Assembly: GCA_027946365.1 (NCBI GenBank)
Contig: JAPEUQ010000003.1
Span: forward strand, 2,232,001 to 2,296,000
Direction: 5' to 3'
Source: Kalmusia sp. IMI 367209
Taxonomy: Eukaryota > Ascomycota > Dothideomycetes > Pleosporales > Didymosphaeriaceae
DNA: 64,000 nt
Part shown: in pieces, positions 36,004-47,085 of the stretch
Position numbering within the stretch: position 1 is the first letter of the stretch
How the letters are laid out: each line of letters begins with the position of its first letter
The notes under the pieces: model-generated
Seen by the model: the letters and a program-made list of their open reading frames with translations, nothing else
Told to the model about the DNA's origin: nothing
Databases searched by the model: none
Program-made: the position numbers and the translations under genes

Positions 36004-36477
36004 TGTATCCTGGAAGTCAATGTAAGCCGACTGATATTAGAATGCACGATACACCTAAGAAAATGTTCACAAACCTTCAAGATTCTCGAGAGTCGAGTTG
36101 AGAGTGCTTAGGTAGAGGAGTGGTATGGAGATTTTGCCACAGGGAGGTGCTTATATATCTGAAATGAAACAAGGATCCGTGCTAGTGAAGTTCACCTACA
36201 CTTTTTCGGGCAACAGAACCATGACGTATACTTCTCGCGGCTCGCGGCAAGAGCAATGCGAGAATAGGAGCGGACTTGGAGAATGCAACTCTTTGTCTGG
36301 TCGAAGTTGCACCAGCCAATGGCTCGGACTAATACATCGTATCGCCCTCAATTCGCACTACCAGCAATCAAAAATATCTGAATAGACATTCAGCACCCTC
36401 TACTAGATCTTATTTGCACCCACATAGATCCAGATATATACCACACCTGTGGACAGTATATACACCATCTTCTAAAC
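36004..36477. other. Intergenic region with TATA-like element
   Basis: About 470 bp between the metalloprotease start (reading left) and the bioDA stop. CTTATATATCT near 36150 could be a TATA element for the metalloprotease, about 145 bp upstream of its ATG. No gene seen. Confidence 0.4.
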
Positions 36478-39218
36478 CTATTTTTTCATCCACTCTAGCC
36501 CATCATACTGGTCAATATGATCCTTCTCTTTCTCATCCCCAACAACTCCAGACACCTTGTTCAGCCTCTGCTTTAACGCGTCTCCGACAGCCTCCAGATC
36601 CCTGGGTTTGGTCGTCAAGCTCGCCATCAAATAAATTACATTGCCCAGCACTCTCGAATGCACGCTAATCTTCGTGTTCGTCACATCGTTCAGCAGCGCA
36701 TCGCGCAGGCCGAGAGCGGCGTTCGACGTGTATCCCGAGCCTTCACGGTCTTTAATCGAAACAGCAAGTACGGAGCCCAGAGCAATAACGTGATCGACAC
36801 TTGCATGATGGCTCAGCCATACGACCAGCGGTTTTCCCCACATGCTCCACGTCCCGATGTCTTCTTCGTTACGTTTCATGCTCCATTGTGCCGGGGTGTC
36901 AACTGCCTTCTCGCCACGCTCGCCAACTTCGCGCGCCCACTTCCTTTTGAAGCCTTTCCAGGCATACCCGCCTTTCAAAACTTCCATTTCCTTTAGACTC
37001 TTGTTAGCGACGTGGCAGCCAATCGGGTGCGCGGTGTAGCTATGTCCGTGAAGCAAGGCATCGGCTTTCTCGTCGCCGAGGAAGGCGTTGAAGATGGACT
37101 TGCTTGCGAGCGTGGTGGACAAAGGGAGCAAGCCGCCTGTGAGCAACTTCGCGTGAACAGAGATGTCAGAGTGAGTTTTGAGAAGGGTTGAGGGAGTGAA
37201 GTGACCGAGGCGGTGGAGACCCGTAAAGACTTCGTCAAAGAGGACAGGCAGGCCAGACCAATCTAAAGAGAGTTAGGAAAATGTCGTTTAATATGTGTAT
37301 CAGGAGGATAAGACTTACGGAGGGGGTCGTTGGGACGAGTGACAGGCTCTTTGGTAAATTTATAGTTGCGGACTACTTCGACAAGGGTGCGTTGGAAGAG
37401 AGGATCGCTTGGGTCATATTAGTTGCGATAGTGAAGGTGGTCGAGATAGAACTTACACAAAGAGCATGCCGCCGGCGACGAGAATAATTGGCTCCATCAC
37501 CAGGGCTCCGAATTTCCTGCCTTGTGTATGTACGAGCTCGTCGAGTTGGCTTTTGATATACTTTTCATACAACCACAGGCGCCGCCCTTTGCCTTGACCT
37601 CTAGCTTCAAAGTCGAACACATCATCAAGGTGGTCGAATAGTTCAATTGCGCCGAGCTCTTCGGTCATGCCCTTAGGCGCCTCGACGATCCACTGCCCGC
37701 GGACCATCTTCACGGTGGGGTAATCGAACCAGTATCCACGGCCACGATACCAGTCGACTTTCTTGTTGTAGACGCACGGTTCGGAAGCATCCATTGCACC
37801 GATGGTGTCGCCGTGATAACTGCCTTTGAGGCCTATTATACCAATATCTTCCGTTGAGCCGTCCCAGTCGTAGCGCTTGCACGTCGCTCTCAGCGCCATC
37901 TTGATTCCGACCTCGACAGCCGTGCTGCCATCGTCGGTGTAGAACACCTTTGTCAGACGAGGATTTTTCATACCCTTAAGTAGCGTCTCTGCAAGCTGAA
38001 CAGCGGGCTCATGGGTCGCTCCCGCGAACATTACATGACCATACCGCCCTGCTGCATACGCCGTAGCGAGAGACAATTGCGGATTCCCATGGCCAAGACC
38101 CTGTGTCCACCACGACGCTGAGCCGTCAAACGCTGGGTAAAGAAGCGGACGCTCTGCTGGATTCTGGACACCTTGCAGAGAAGTATCTGTATGCTTTGTC
38201 TGGAAATAGTCGCCATATGCGGAATCGAAGACCAAAATATCATTCGGATTGGCTACGCTCTTGTGTTGCGTGAACGGGTGCCAGATTGATTTCCCTGTTC
38301 GAACGGCCAACTTATTCAAATTGTCTAGGCGTTCGGTATGCCGATCAATGATGCTCTCAGCAATTCGGTAGAGCGCTTTGGTCCCACTTTGCGTCTTGTA
38401 GTACTGGCCCATGATCTCGCTTTCCTCGGTCTCGGAGCGACCGTCCAGATTTGGTATCCAGGGTATCTCAAAGGCCGGGATAGACATCTTACTGAAGTAT
38501 TTCAACAAGTAATCTGAATTTTCGTATTTGCTCTTGTCATCGAAACAGATGACAGCACTGATATCGTACCCTCGAAGAATCAAGGACTCTGCCGCAGATA
38601 TGGTGGATGCAATGCCTCCAAGGCGGTGGTCGCCAACTAGGACAACAGGTAGTCGCAAGGGCCTGAAAATGTCTGCTTGCGGTATGCCAGACGGCCCCGG
38701 ACTCAGTACACCACCCGCCGTCTCTACGACAGTAAGGCCCATCTTGTCTAAGCGCCGGGAGCAATGAGGTGCATCGTCCCCTGATTGTTTTATAAAGCTG
38801 TTTGACCAGATGGTCGTCCGTAGGCTGTACAAGGTCAATTCAAACATCGAAATCTATAGATCTTAGCGACTTACGACATGGTCTGCGTCCCTCGCAGCAA
38901 CATGCGGACTCACAGGGTCCTTGAATTGGAAAAGCGTCGTAACATTCGCCCCATCGACATACCTCCTGACATATCTGCCAAACCATTAGCTCTCGCCCCT
39001 AACGTGCAGCCAGAACTTGCAACATACGAATCATCAGCCTCACTCATAGGCCCTGTCGAGACCGGCTTGATATAATGCAGCTTCCATTTCCGACGCCCCG
39101 TCCTCTTGACGAAATGCGCACCCAGGAGAGTAGAGAAGACCGTCTTCCCAACCCCTGTATTCGCTCCATAGACCTGGAGGGCGATGAGGTTCTGCCACAG
39201 CCCAGCAACCCTCGACAT
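36478..39218 (-). CDS. bioDA: Bifunctional dethiobiotin synthetase / DAPA aminotransferase, with apparent 1-nt frameshift
   Basis: Catalyses two biotin steps: KAPA to DAPA (PLP aminotransferase) and DAPA to dethiobiotin (ATP-dependent). Five exons: 39218-39028, 38974-38875, 38824-37457, 37407-37319, 37262-36478. The N-terminal DTBS half has the P-loop GANTGVGKT at 18-26, IKPVSTGP, FQFKDPVSPHVAARD and VVETAGGV. The aminotransferase half has SIWHPFTQH, ASWWTQGLGHGNP, KVFYTDDGSTAVEVG, GSYHGDTIGAMD, LFDEVFTGLHRLG and the PLP lysine in HAKLLTGG. Exon 3 is 1368 nt where the flanking phases need one base fewer: the frame before the run at 38778-38781 (KQLYKTIR) and after it (DDAPHCSRRLDKMG) join if GGGG is GGG. 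No GT donor lies between them, so an intron cannot explain it. Corrected length 843 aa. Divergent from bioF. Confidence 0.88.
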
Positions 39219-39624
39219 TGACAATAGCGATGTGTGAGGGGTTCTGGTGTAGACCGAGCTCGGCTGAATCAGTGCTCCAGCTTTTGCGAGAGCCGCTAAG
39301 CAGCTTGCGGCTTAGCACTTTCCTGTTCCTGGCCCCGCAGTAGCTACGTTTGCAGGGTTTGAAGCTTTGCGATATCGTCCCACGTCGCGCCAATTGAGTT
39401 ACAATCAATTCAAATCACAGCAGAGGAGCTCAAGAAATGTTGGCCGAGGTCTGGACCAGACGGCGGTGTACCGTTGAGCCGAGCTGAGATGGACGGTTGA
39501 GACGCACGCTAGCCGCTTCCCACATCCAACTGACCCACCCCTGTCCACCGATCCGCCTCCCCCGCAGTAATATTGGATTGAGCTTCGCAGAGCGGAAAAT
39601 AATCTCTCACAGTCTTCGTGGAGG
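39219..39624. promoter_or_regulatory. Shared divergent promoter of bioDA and bioF
   Basis: About 400 bp between the two divergent biotin start codons, suggesting joint control. No TATA box or specific operator was recognised. A minus-strand frame overlapping the left part is the 5' extension of a shadow frame. Confidence 0.5.
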
Positions 39625-40979
39625 ATGGAAAGTAACCGTACTGTTTCGCCTCTGGAAAAGAGATTGCAAGCTCTGCTCGAGAAACGGCGGAAAAATTTGA
39701 CACTGAGGATCCTTACAGTCAACGCAGATCGGGTCGACTTCTCTTCGAATGACTTCCTCTCCCTCTCCAAAAAACCTAGCCTTGAGGTCTGCCTATCTTG
39801 AAGAATTGAATGCATCGTCGTGGCCCCTGGGGAGCGGTGGCTCGCGCCTCCTGGACGGTAACTCTTCCTACGCCGAGAACCTCGAGGTCCAAATCAGCAA
39901 CTTCCACAACGCCGAATGCGGACTACTTTTCAATTCAGGCTTTGATGCGAACGCGGGATTTTTTGCGTGTGTTCCGCAAAAGGGCGATGTCGTGGTGTAC
40001 GATGAATTGATTCATGCTAGTGTGCATGATGGGATGAGATTGAGTAGGTCAGCGGAAAGGGTGCCGTTTCGACATAACTGTGTTGAAAGCTTGAGAGACT
40101 TATTGACGGAGTTGAGGATGGACGATTCCCGAGGACATGATATAAGAAGTGGAAAAAGTCATGTGTTCATCGCTGTAGAAGCAGTATACAGTATGGATGG
40201 TGACGTCGCACCCTTGACAGCCATCATCGAGACAGTCGAAGATGTCCTCGGCAAAGAGACGGGATATGTGGTCGTTGACGAAGCGCACGCAACAGGCGTC
40301 TTCGGGCGAGAGGGAAGAGGCTTGGTGTGCGAGTTTGGGCTCGAGAACAGGGTATTCGCGAGACTGCATACGTTTGGGAAAGCACTTGGTTGTAACGGAG
40401 GTAAGATTCTGCCCCTTTTCTTGTACATGTGCACAACGAAGACGGTATTGATAGCGTATAGCAATCATACTCGGATCGATGTTCCTACGACAGTATCTAA
40501 TCAACTACGCCCGCCCGCTGATCTACACGACTTTCATGTCCTATCCCGCACTAGCTGCTATCCGCACCTCGTACTCCTTCCTCTCGCAGGGCAAAACAGT
40601 TCCACTTGCGACGAATTTACAATCGCTCATTCAGACCCTGTTTGCAGAATTATCCGCGGTGGAAACGCCAGCGTTCAAAGAACTGCTGCAACTTCCTCAA
40701 GTACGACCTCAATCACCTATTTTCTCGATCCAACTAGCTGAGCCGAAACGGCTGGCAACATTTCTACAGAGTAGAGGTATGATGGTGAGGGCTGTGGTAC
40801 CCCCTACTGTTCCGGAAGGGACATCGAGGATAAGGGTGTGTTTGCATGCTGGGAACACCGAGCTCGAGATCGAGAGGCTAGTAGCTACGATGGACGAGTG
40901 GTGTGTAAAAAGGATAGAGGAGCATGATGCTGAACAGGCGAGAAAGCTGAAGCAAGACACTATCTCTGCTCGGCTATAA
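39625..40979 (+). CDS. bioF: 8-amino-7-oxononanoate (KAPA) synthase, with apparent 1-nt frameshift
   Basis: PLP enzyme of the alpha-oxoamine synthase family that makes KAPA from a pimeloyl thioester and alanine. Exons 39625-40400 and 40462-40979 around a 61-nt GTAAGA...TAG intron. The N-terminus from the ATG at 39625 reads SPLEKRLQALLEKRRKN and VDFSSNDFLSLSK. The next conserved part (NLALRSAYLEELNAS, WPLGSGGSRLLDGNS) is one frame over. They join if the A6 run at 39769-39774 were A5. Further on: FIAVEAVYSMDGDVAPL, VVVDEAHATGVFGREGRG, PLP lysine in HTFGKALGCNG and, across the splice, AIILGSMFLRQYLINYARP. The only GT...AG alternative around the run leads straight to a stop. Corrected length 430 aa. 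It is divergent from bioDA and convergent with bioB, 86 bp away. Confidence 0.88.
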
Positions 40980-41065
40980 TCATCAATTCACTAGTCTAAA
41001 TAAGAACACAGTAATTTGTCTATACTGTTGACTAAGCTTTTTGATTTATTCATTATGAACAATTC

Positions 41066-42340
41066 TCATGCGGTGGCAGCCTGGGGACTTGAGCTTTGCG
41101 ACTCAGTGACAACAGGATGAACATCGGCCTTCTCGGCGAGTTCTTGCTTGCCTCCCATGGTCTCTTGGCTCTCCATCGGCCTCAGGCCCCATCTGTTGAA
41201 CATAGCTTTGTCCTCTTCCCAGCCGTTGCAAGCCGTTGTCAACATCTTCTCACCAGTGAAGACGGCGTTAGCACCGGCCATGAAGCACATCATCTGCTTC
41301 TCCTCACGCATCGTGTGTCGACCGGCTGCTAGGCGAATGATGGTGGTCGGGAGAACGAGCCGTGCCGTGGCAATGGTGCGCAGAATAGCATCAAAGGAGA
41401 TTGTTTTGCTCTCGCCTAGCGGCGTACCTTTGATGGGCACAAGCGCGTTTACCGGGAAGGATTCAGGATGAGCAGGGAGAGTGGCAACAGTGTGAATGAG
41501 TCCAACGTGGTCCTGGGGCTTCTCGCCTAGACCTAGAATGCCTCCCGTACACACATGAATACCAGCATTCTGGACGTTGTTGATGGTCGCGAGCCGCTCG
41601 TCGTACGACCGCGTGGTGATGACACTGGGATAGTGCTCCCTAGAGGTATCTACATTGTGATTGTACGCTGTTAGTCCGGCGTCTTTGAGCTCCTTCGCCT
41701 GCTCAGCATCAATCATGCCAAGGGTTACGCATGCTTCCATGCCCAGTGCCCTGACGCCCTTGACCATCTCCTTGATGTTCTTCAGGTTCGTCTTCCTGCC
41801 ACGCATGTCTCTCCATGCCGCACCCATGCAAAAGCGGGAGCTGCCGTTCTCTTTAGCGACGCGAGCAGCCTCAAGCACCGAATCGACATTGACCATCTTA
41901 GAGGCCTTGAGACCAGTGTTGTAGCGAGACGACTGGGCGCAGTAGCTGCAGTCCTCGCTGCAGCCACCCGTCTTGATATTCATGAGGGTACACATCTGAA
42001 TGGCAGCGGGGTCGTGGAAGCGGCGGTGGACAGTAGACTGCGACGGTTAGAACCGGGCCAAAGGAAGGGGGTCGGATACGCATACGGCGCCATAGGTGAG
42101 GTCGATCAGAGGGGTGTGGTAGACCTCAGCGATCTGCTCCTTCGTCCAGGTGGTCCTCGGGGAGGTGGCCTGCACAGCATCCTTGAAGACGCTGGAGGGC
42201 ACCGGCGGCGGGGCCTGCTGGGCGGCGGGCGAAATGGGGGCATCAATGACTGTGCTGAAGGGTCGAGCAAGGTGATGGGTGCGTCTCAGGACAGAGCAAG
42301 GCGCGAGACCGACAGGCCTCAGGAGGGTTCGGTGTGCCAT
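41066..42340 (-). CDS. bioB: Biotin synthase (radical SAM)
   Basis: Converts dethiobiotin to biotin by radical sulphur insertion, in mitochondria. Two exons (42340-42086 and 42037-41066), phase 0, around a 48-nt GTATGC...CAG intron give 408 aa, and the frame is intact. The N-terminus is rich in Arg/Ser with no acids (MAHRTLLRPVGLAPCSVLRR), a likely mitochondrial presequence. The radical-SAM cluster motif is C111-x3-C115-x2-C118 (GGCSEDCSYCAQSSRY). Other family blocks: SRFCMGAAWRDMRGR, GLTAYNHNVDTSREHYP, TYDER-like TTRSYDERLATI, GGILGLGE, VNALVPIKGTPL, RLAAGRHTM and FTGEKMLTTACN. The splice rebuilds TYGASTVHRRFHDP. The Ser/Gln-rich C-terminal extension is variable. It is the only biotin gene here without a frame problem. 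Confidence 0.95.
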
Positions 42341-42701
42341 GTTGTGAGCGAGTGAATGTAGGGCAGAACGAGGGGATGCATGTTGGCCTCGACGCCCCGG
42401 GCATCAATATGGGTCCGGCGTGTTGGTGTGTTGGATCTGGCTTCATGCCGGTCATTCTTTCTGCGCAGCCGCTATTGGCCAATGCGTGCCTCCACCGAAC
42501 CTTGCTGCCTTAGCGCGGGGTACTGAGTGGGGTTGTTTACGCCCGTGACAACGCGTTTCACACATCGCAGCCTCTCGTCTTCGGCCGCGCGCCGACCAGC
42601 CTCATGTGCCGCTTCGAGCTGCTCAGCGTCCTCCTCAACCTGTTCGAGAAGGGCTCGCCCCGCAAGACTCACATTCGGGGCGGAACCCCACCGCCGCAGC
42701 C
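42341..42701. promoter_or_regulatory. Divergent promoter between bioB and GCP4
   Basis: About 360 GC-rich bases separating the divergent start codons. The GCP4 frame stays open upstream of its ATG, but only through non-ATG codons, so this is treated as non-coding. No specific site recognised. Confidence 0.4.
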
Positions 42702-44993
42702 ATGCTCCACGAAATCCTTCTCTCGCTCTCAGGGCACCCGTCGGCGCTGTTCGATCCCCAGCCAGGACAAGCGCACGTGACCTTGACGCCTGTCGCTCTT
42801 CTTTCGCCGCCCGAGGCCGAGCTACTGTCTTCCCTGGGCCACCTGTCGCGTCTGCATCGCCGTACGCGCGACCATGTTGCGCGGATTGCAGCTTCACATC
42901 CATCTACTGTGTGCCGAGCGGTTGCCACAGCCATCACCTCGCATCATCTGGAAAATTTCCAACGGAAGGTGTTGGACGTGGAGAGCCGCATCTTGAAGCA
43001 GGATGCTTCCACTGTAGGCGCCTACAACATTGTTCCTCTAGCGGGTATTGTTGGCGAGTTCTCGGAGTGGATCAGATCGATGGAATGGCTGTGGGATATC
43101 AGCAACTTCATCTCCACGCCCGAATCGCCAAAGAAAAGCGGACAGAGGGATCAAAAATCAGCACCTGGCGCCGAGCTCATCGACAAGCTACGCACCGAAG
43201 CCCAGACCGGGTATCCAGATATCGAAGAAGCGGCCCTGCATCTTGGTGTCGTTGCAGAGACATCATGGCTTCGGCAACTCTCCACTTGGCTCTTGTACGG
43301 GCGCTTGCCTGCATTCGGGGCGTCTGACTTCTTCATCGAAGACGACTCTGACGAAGACCTCTCTTTTTCCGTGAACCACAAACTCTTACCCAAGTTTGTA
43401 ACCAGGCACACCGCGTCTTCTATTCTATTCATCGGCAAATCATTGAACCAGATACGATCCTTGCCCGCCAATTCAAAGTCATTGACGGGAAGGTCATTTG
43501 GAGCATCAGAGTTGGAATTGTTACCGGTCCACGTAGGACACCTCTCAGAGGTCAAGGCACCCATATCATCAGCGAAACTATCCGAAGCGGTTGCTAGCAT
43601 TCGCTTATCCCTATCAAGAAACCTTCTACAGCATCTGTTGCCTCGAGAGAAAATTGTTGAGATCCTGACCGTCCTACACCAATTCTTTCTGCTCGGCCGA
43701 GGCGAGTTTGCAATGACGCTGATCGCAGAATCGGACGAAAAGACGATTTCACGGCATAGGGCCCCAACGCAGTCCAAAATTTCACAGGGAATCCAAGGCA
43801 TCTTATTAAAAGAAGGCGAGATCAGTCAGACGTTAGCGCGCTCGTTCACTGTGCTTTCCGCTTTGGGAGGCGAGGACGACCACACGGATGATATTTTGGA
43901 TGTTGCAACAGAAATACTCCATCTCACAATCGACAAATCCTCAAGCCACCGCCCTGGAACACCAGGGCGAGCCAGAGATCCATCAAACATTCTTCCACGA
44001 ATGACTAGCGTGGCGTTTAACGATCTCCTCTTGTCCGTTCCAACATCACTAGTCATGGATCTCAGATCGCCACTAGATCTCTTCATGACGAAGTCTGATA
44101 TGGAAGTGTATTCCGCAGTTAACTCATATCTGCTTGCTCTTCGCCGTTCCCATCTCCACCTTGCCCAACTCTGGCGTCATAGCTCGATACGAAGAGAATA
44201 TCCGCCGCCTCCTGGCTATCAATACAGTAATTCACCCCAGGGGAAAGCTATCCTCAAGCGAAGACGAGAAAGGAATAACGCTCGAACCAGAGAGTTGCGC
44301 AAAGTATGGGCCACGTGTGCAGCGGCAATATTCTTTCTGTCCGAAGGCGAAGCATACTTTCAAGGTGAAGTTGTTCAAGAGTCTTTCAAACATTTCCTAC
44401 ACTGGGTCGAAAATCCTGGAGCTAGAGCGGCTACTGGCAGCTCGAGACTTGAGCCACGGCTCTCTGGTGGATCTACACGATCTCAGATATCCGACACGCA
44501 AGCGCGTGACGCCGAACAGCATGACCCAGAAGCTTTGTCTCTCGCACATCGCCGCTTTCTCACGTCGATCACTTATTCTCTCCTCCTCACCGACCACGCC
44601 TTCACTTCCTCCCTCCGCACTTGCTTCACACATGTGGACGAATTGGTAGCATACGTCACACGACTTCAGTCCATTCAACAGAATCTCGACCTTGAAGAAG
44701 ATGAAGGGTTTGAAGATTACAAGCATAACTATAAGCAGGAAGAGAAAGACGTAAAGTTAGAACTGGATCGTGCTCGACGACGCCTAGACTCGGATCTGAA
44801 AGGTCTTGTAGAGCGGCTGCGGGAAATCGACTCCGAACATGTGGGCACTGGAGGAGCGGGTATTGTAGGGAAGGAAGGTGTGGTAGATGAGGAAGAATAT
44901 AAACCTCTGAGGGTCGGAGGAGTAGATCGCTTGCTGATGAAGCTAGACTGGGGCGGAGAGGATGACGAAGAAGAAACGGAAGACTTAGTCTGA
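42702..44993 (+). CDS. Gamma-tubulin complex component 4 (Spc97/Spc98 family)
   Basis: Subunit of the gamma-tubulin ring complex, which nucleates microtubules at spindle pole bodies. A single exon of 763 aa. The start is taken at the ATG at 42702 because MLHEILLSLSGHPSALFD is the typical GCP4 N-terminus; the open frame before it uses GTG. GRIP-type landmarks: YNIVPLAGIVGEFSEW, TSWLRQLSTWLLYGRLPAFG (the conserved W-L-x-x-G region), DEDLSFSVNHKLLPKFV, SILFIGKSLNQIR, then the GRIP2 part with SAVNSYLLALRRSHLHLAQLW and a C-terminal helical block (YVTRLQSIQQNL). An acidic tail ends DDEEETEDLV. The lack of introns in such a long gene is slightly unusual for this window. Confidence 0.9.
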   Translation: MLHEILLSLSGHPSALFDPQPGQAHVTLTPVALLSPPEAELLSSLGHLSRLHRRTRDHVARIAASHPSTVCRAVATAITSHHLENFQRKVLDVESRILKQDASTVGAYNIVPLAGIVGEFSEWIRSMEWLWDISNFISTPESPKKSGQRDQKSAPGAELIDKLRTEAQTGYPDIEEAALHLGVVAETSWLRQLSTWLLYGRLPAFGASDFFIEDDSDEDLSFSVNHKLLPKFVTRHTASSILFIGKSLNQIRSLPANSKSLTGRSFGASELELLPVHVGHLSEVKAPISSAKLSEAVASIRLSLSRNLLQHLLPREKIVEILTVLHQFFLLGRGEFAMTLIAESDEKTISRHRAPTQSKISQGIQGILLKEGEISQTLARSFTVLSALGGEDDHTDDILDVATEILHLTIDKSSSHRPGTPGRARDPSNILPRMTSVAFNDLLLSVPTSLVMDLRSPLDLFMTKSDMEVYSAVNSYLLALRRSHLHLAQLWRHSSIRREYPPPPGYQYSNSPQGKAILKRRRERNNARTRELRKVWATCAAAIFFLSEGEAYFQGEVVQESFKHFLHWVENPGARAATGSSRLEPRLSGGSTRSQISDTQARDAEQHDPEALSLAHRRFLTSITYSLLLTDHAFTSSLRTCFTHVDELVAYVTRLQSIQQNLDLEEDEGFEDYKHNYKQEEKDVKLELDRARRRLDSDLKGLVERLREIDSEHVGTGGAGIVGKEGVVDEEEYKPLRVGGVDRLLMKLDWGGEDDEEETEDLV

Positions 44994-46047
44994 AGGCAAC
45001 GCTTAAACAACCATCGATTGTCACATCGAAGGAGCATCAGCTACACATACGCTACCTGCTATCATTCAAGGTCTAAGATTGAGATCATAGACCACCTCAG
45101 GACACATTTGTTCGCTACTTCAACAACTTCATAGTCGGTGCATCGCCCGTAACTCGACATTTCCCAAACGGTATGAACGGGTTTGTCGTGCGTCGTGCCG
45201 GCGCGGCTGGACACAGCGTAGATATGCACAGACGAGTATAATCAAATTTCCGGGAACGACCCCCAGCGTAAACGGAACACGTTAGCTTACACTCGAGCCT
45301 TTCAATAGCCTAGACGAAACAAAGCATAATGCCTCAGCATTCCAATACCATAGATTCAACTGAAATTTGAGAGGTTCGAAAGAGCACAGTCGCACCATTG
45401 ATGAAAGAGGATATCTTAATGTGACGAAGCACGGAATTCTACACGATGGTGCAGTAGTCTGTGCCGGATGCTGCAGGTCCGCAACTTTCGCACGAGAGGA
45501 CCTCGATACCATGGTACCACATCCAAGCTTTTTTACACAAGAAAGTTGTCCTCAAGCAACTATACGCTATATTCTGATGAAGATATTTCTCAAGTTTTTT
45601 CGCCCATATTTTGTATTGGCTATGCCATAGGAAAACAAGACCGAGCGCGTGGCACTGCGCACATGGATCTTGCTCGCTATTCTACGCTCGCTTAGAATTC
45701 GCATCTGTTTCAGATCTCCTCTCGAGCCTTAGACAACGTGCTAACCTAGCGCGGGCACAATTTGAACATGCAAAAAGCCTTGCTCATGCACACTACGCGC
45801 CGGAGTACATCGATCGGGCCCAAATTGGCCACACCTATACCATAAGGGATATGGCACAACAAACGGTACCGTGCGAGACGGTTGAATCCGTCTCGTGTCT
45901 CGCGCGAAAGAAACATCTCCTCATCTTCAAGCTCGCCACCATCCCGTCATCTTTTCGCGGACTTCGGTCTCTCTCCCGTCGCTTCTTGCTGCTGTTGTAC
46001 CAGTCCAGGGCCCGCACTGCCTCCTCAGTGCTTCGACTACACTCACG
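44994..46047. other. Intergenic region, no gene recognised
   Basis: About 1 kb. An open frame runs into the next gene from 45895 but starts on a non-signal sequence; the downstream ATG at 46048 gives a proper signal peptide. Nothing else recognised. Confidence 0.45.
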
Positions 46048-47085
46048 ATGCTGCGTCCTACACTCGTTACCTCGGTATTAGTTCTGCTGGCGGTGTACCC
46101 GCAGAACATAAGAGCAGGATGCTACTTCCCGGATGGAACGATTGATAAGAATGTTGAATACCAGCCTTGTTCGGAGGACGCATCGAATCCGCTGTCGACA
46201 ATTTGCTGTGCGACCAACCGCAAGGATGGGGCTGATATATGCGCACCGAATGGACTCTGTCAGGTGGGCAAGAAAAAGGGATCTCCACCGAGCGATCCAG
46301 CGTGGACAAAGCCGTCGTGCACAAATGCGGATTGGAACGAGGACGGCTGTCTACATGTCTGTGGTGTAAGTCACGTTTACCACATGTACAAAGGAACCCG
46401 CATGTACTAATGTACCCAGGACGACAAATACCCGTTCCTCACACCCTGCAACCGCGCAGCCGGCAACTCCTCGCAACGCTGGTGCTGCGGCCTGAGCCAA
46501 GACTGCTGCAACGAAGAATCCAATCTCTCCATCGAGTACCTCCCCATAGAATTCGACCCGACCAACTTCACCCAACCCTCATCCTCAAGCTCCTCATCCG
46601 CGTCCTCCAAGCCTACCTCTTCCGCTACAAAGCTCGCCGCTTCCTCTTCAGCCCCCTCGGAATCAGCAACGACATCAAACACGCAGTCTACAACCGCGCC
46701 CGCTTCCAGCCAAGCACCCACGACCCCCTCGGAGATCACCCCAGCCCCAGCGCCACAAACTTCCACCGGCCTCTCCACCGGGTCCAAGGCTGGCATCGGC
46801 GTCGGCGTCTCCGCTGCCGCCATCTTCCTCGTCGGCCTGGGCATCTGGTTCGGCCGCGCGCGCAACAAGCGCACGCCCGCCCAAGACGAAGGCCCCTTTG
46901 AGAAAAACGCAATCGTCTACGCGCACTATGGCGACTCGCACGGCGGCTCGAGCATAGGGAGTAGCCATGGACAGGCGCCGTTGGCGCCTAAGGAGGACGC
47001 GTCTATGGAAATCCATGAGATGCCGGTGTTTGAGAGTAGGGTTGAGTTAGATACGGAGAGGAAGACGAAGGAGCTGCTAGCGTAG
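46048..47085 (+). CDS. Cys-rich single-pass membrane protein, possible surface sensor
   Basis: Two exons (46048-46365 and 46420-47085), phase 0, around a 54-nt intron with a good branch site (GTACTAATG) give 327 aa. MLRPTLVTSVLVLLAVYPQNIRA is the signal peptide. The ectodomain has about a dozen cysteines (GCYFPDG, QPCSEDA, ICCATN, ICAPNGLCQ, SCTNADWNEDGCLHVC, TPCNR, WCCGLSQDCC). A long Ser/Thr/Pro-rich stalk follows, then a transmembrane helix (AGIGVGVSAAAIFLVGLGIWFG) and a short tail. This layout, Cys-rich domain, mucin-like stalk, one helix, is common in fungal wall-stress-sensor-like proteins, but no WSC domain consensus is evident. Inference: a surface or wall-associated sensor. Function not known. 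Confidence 0.8.

Noticed and set aside
39732..39778. Intron covering the bioF A6 run
   Set aside because: The GTCGAC...CTAG pair would delete the conserved VDFSSNDFLSLS block and lead directly to a stop.
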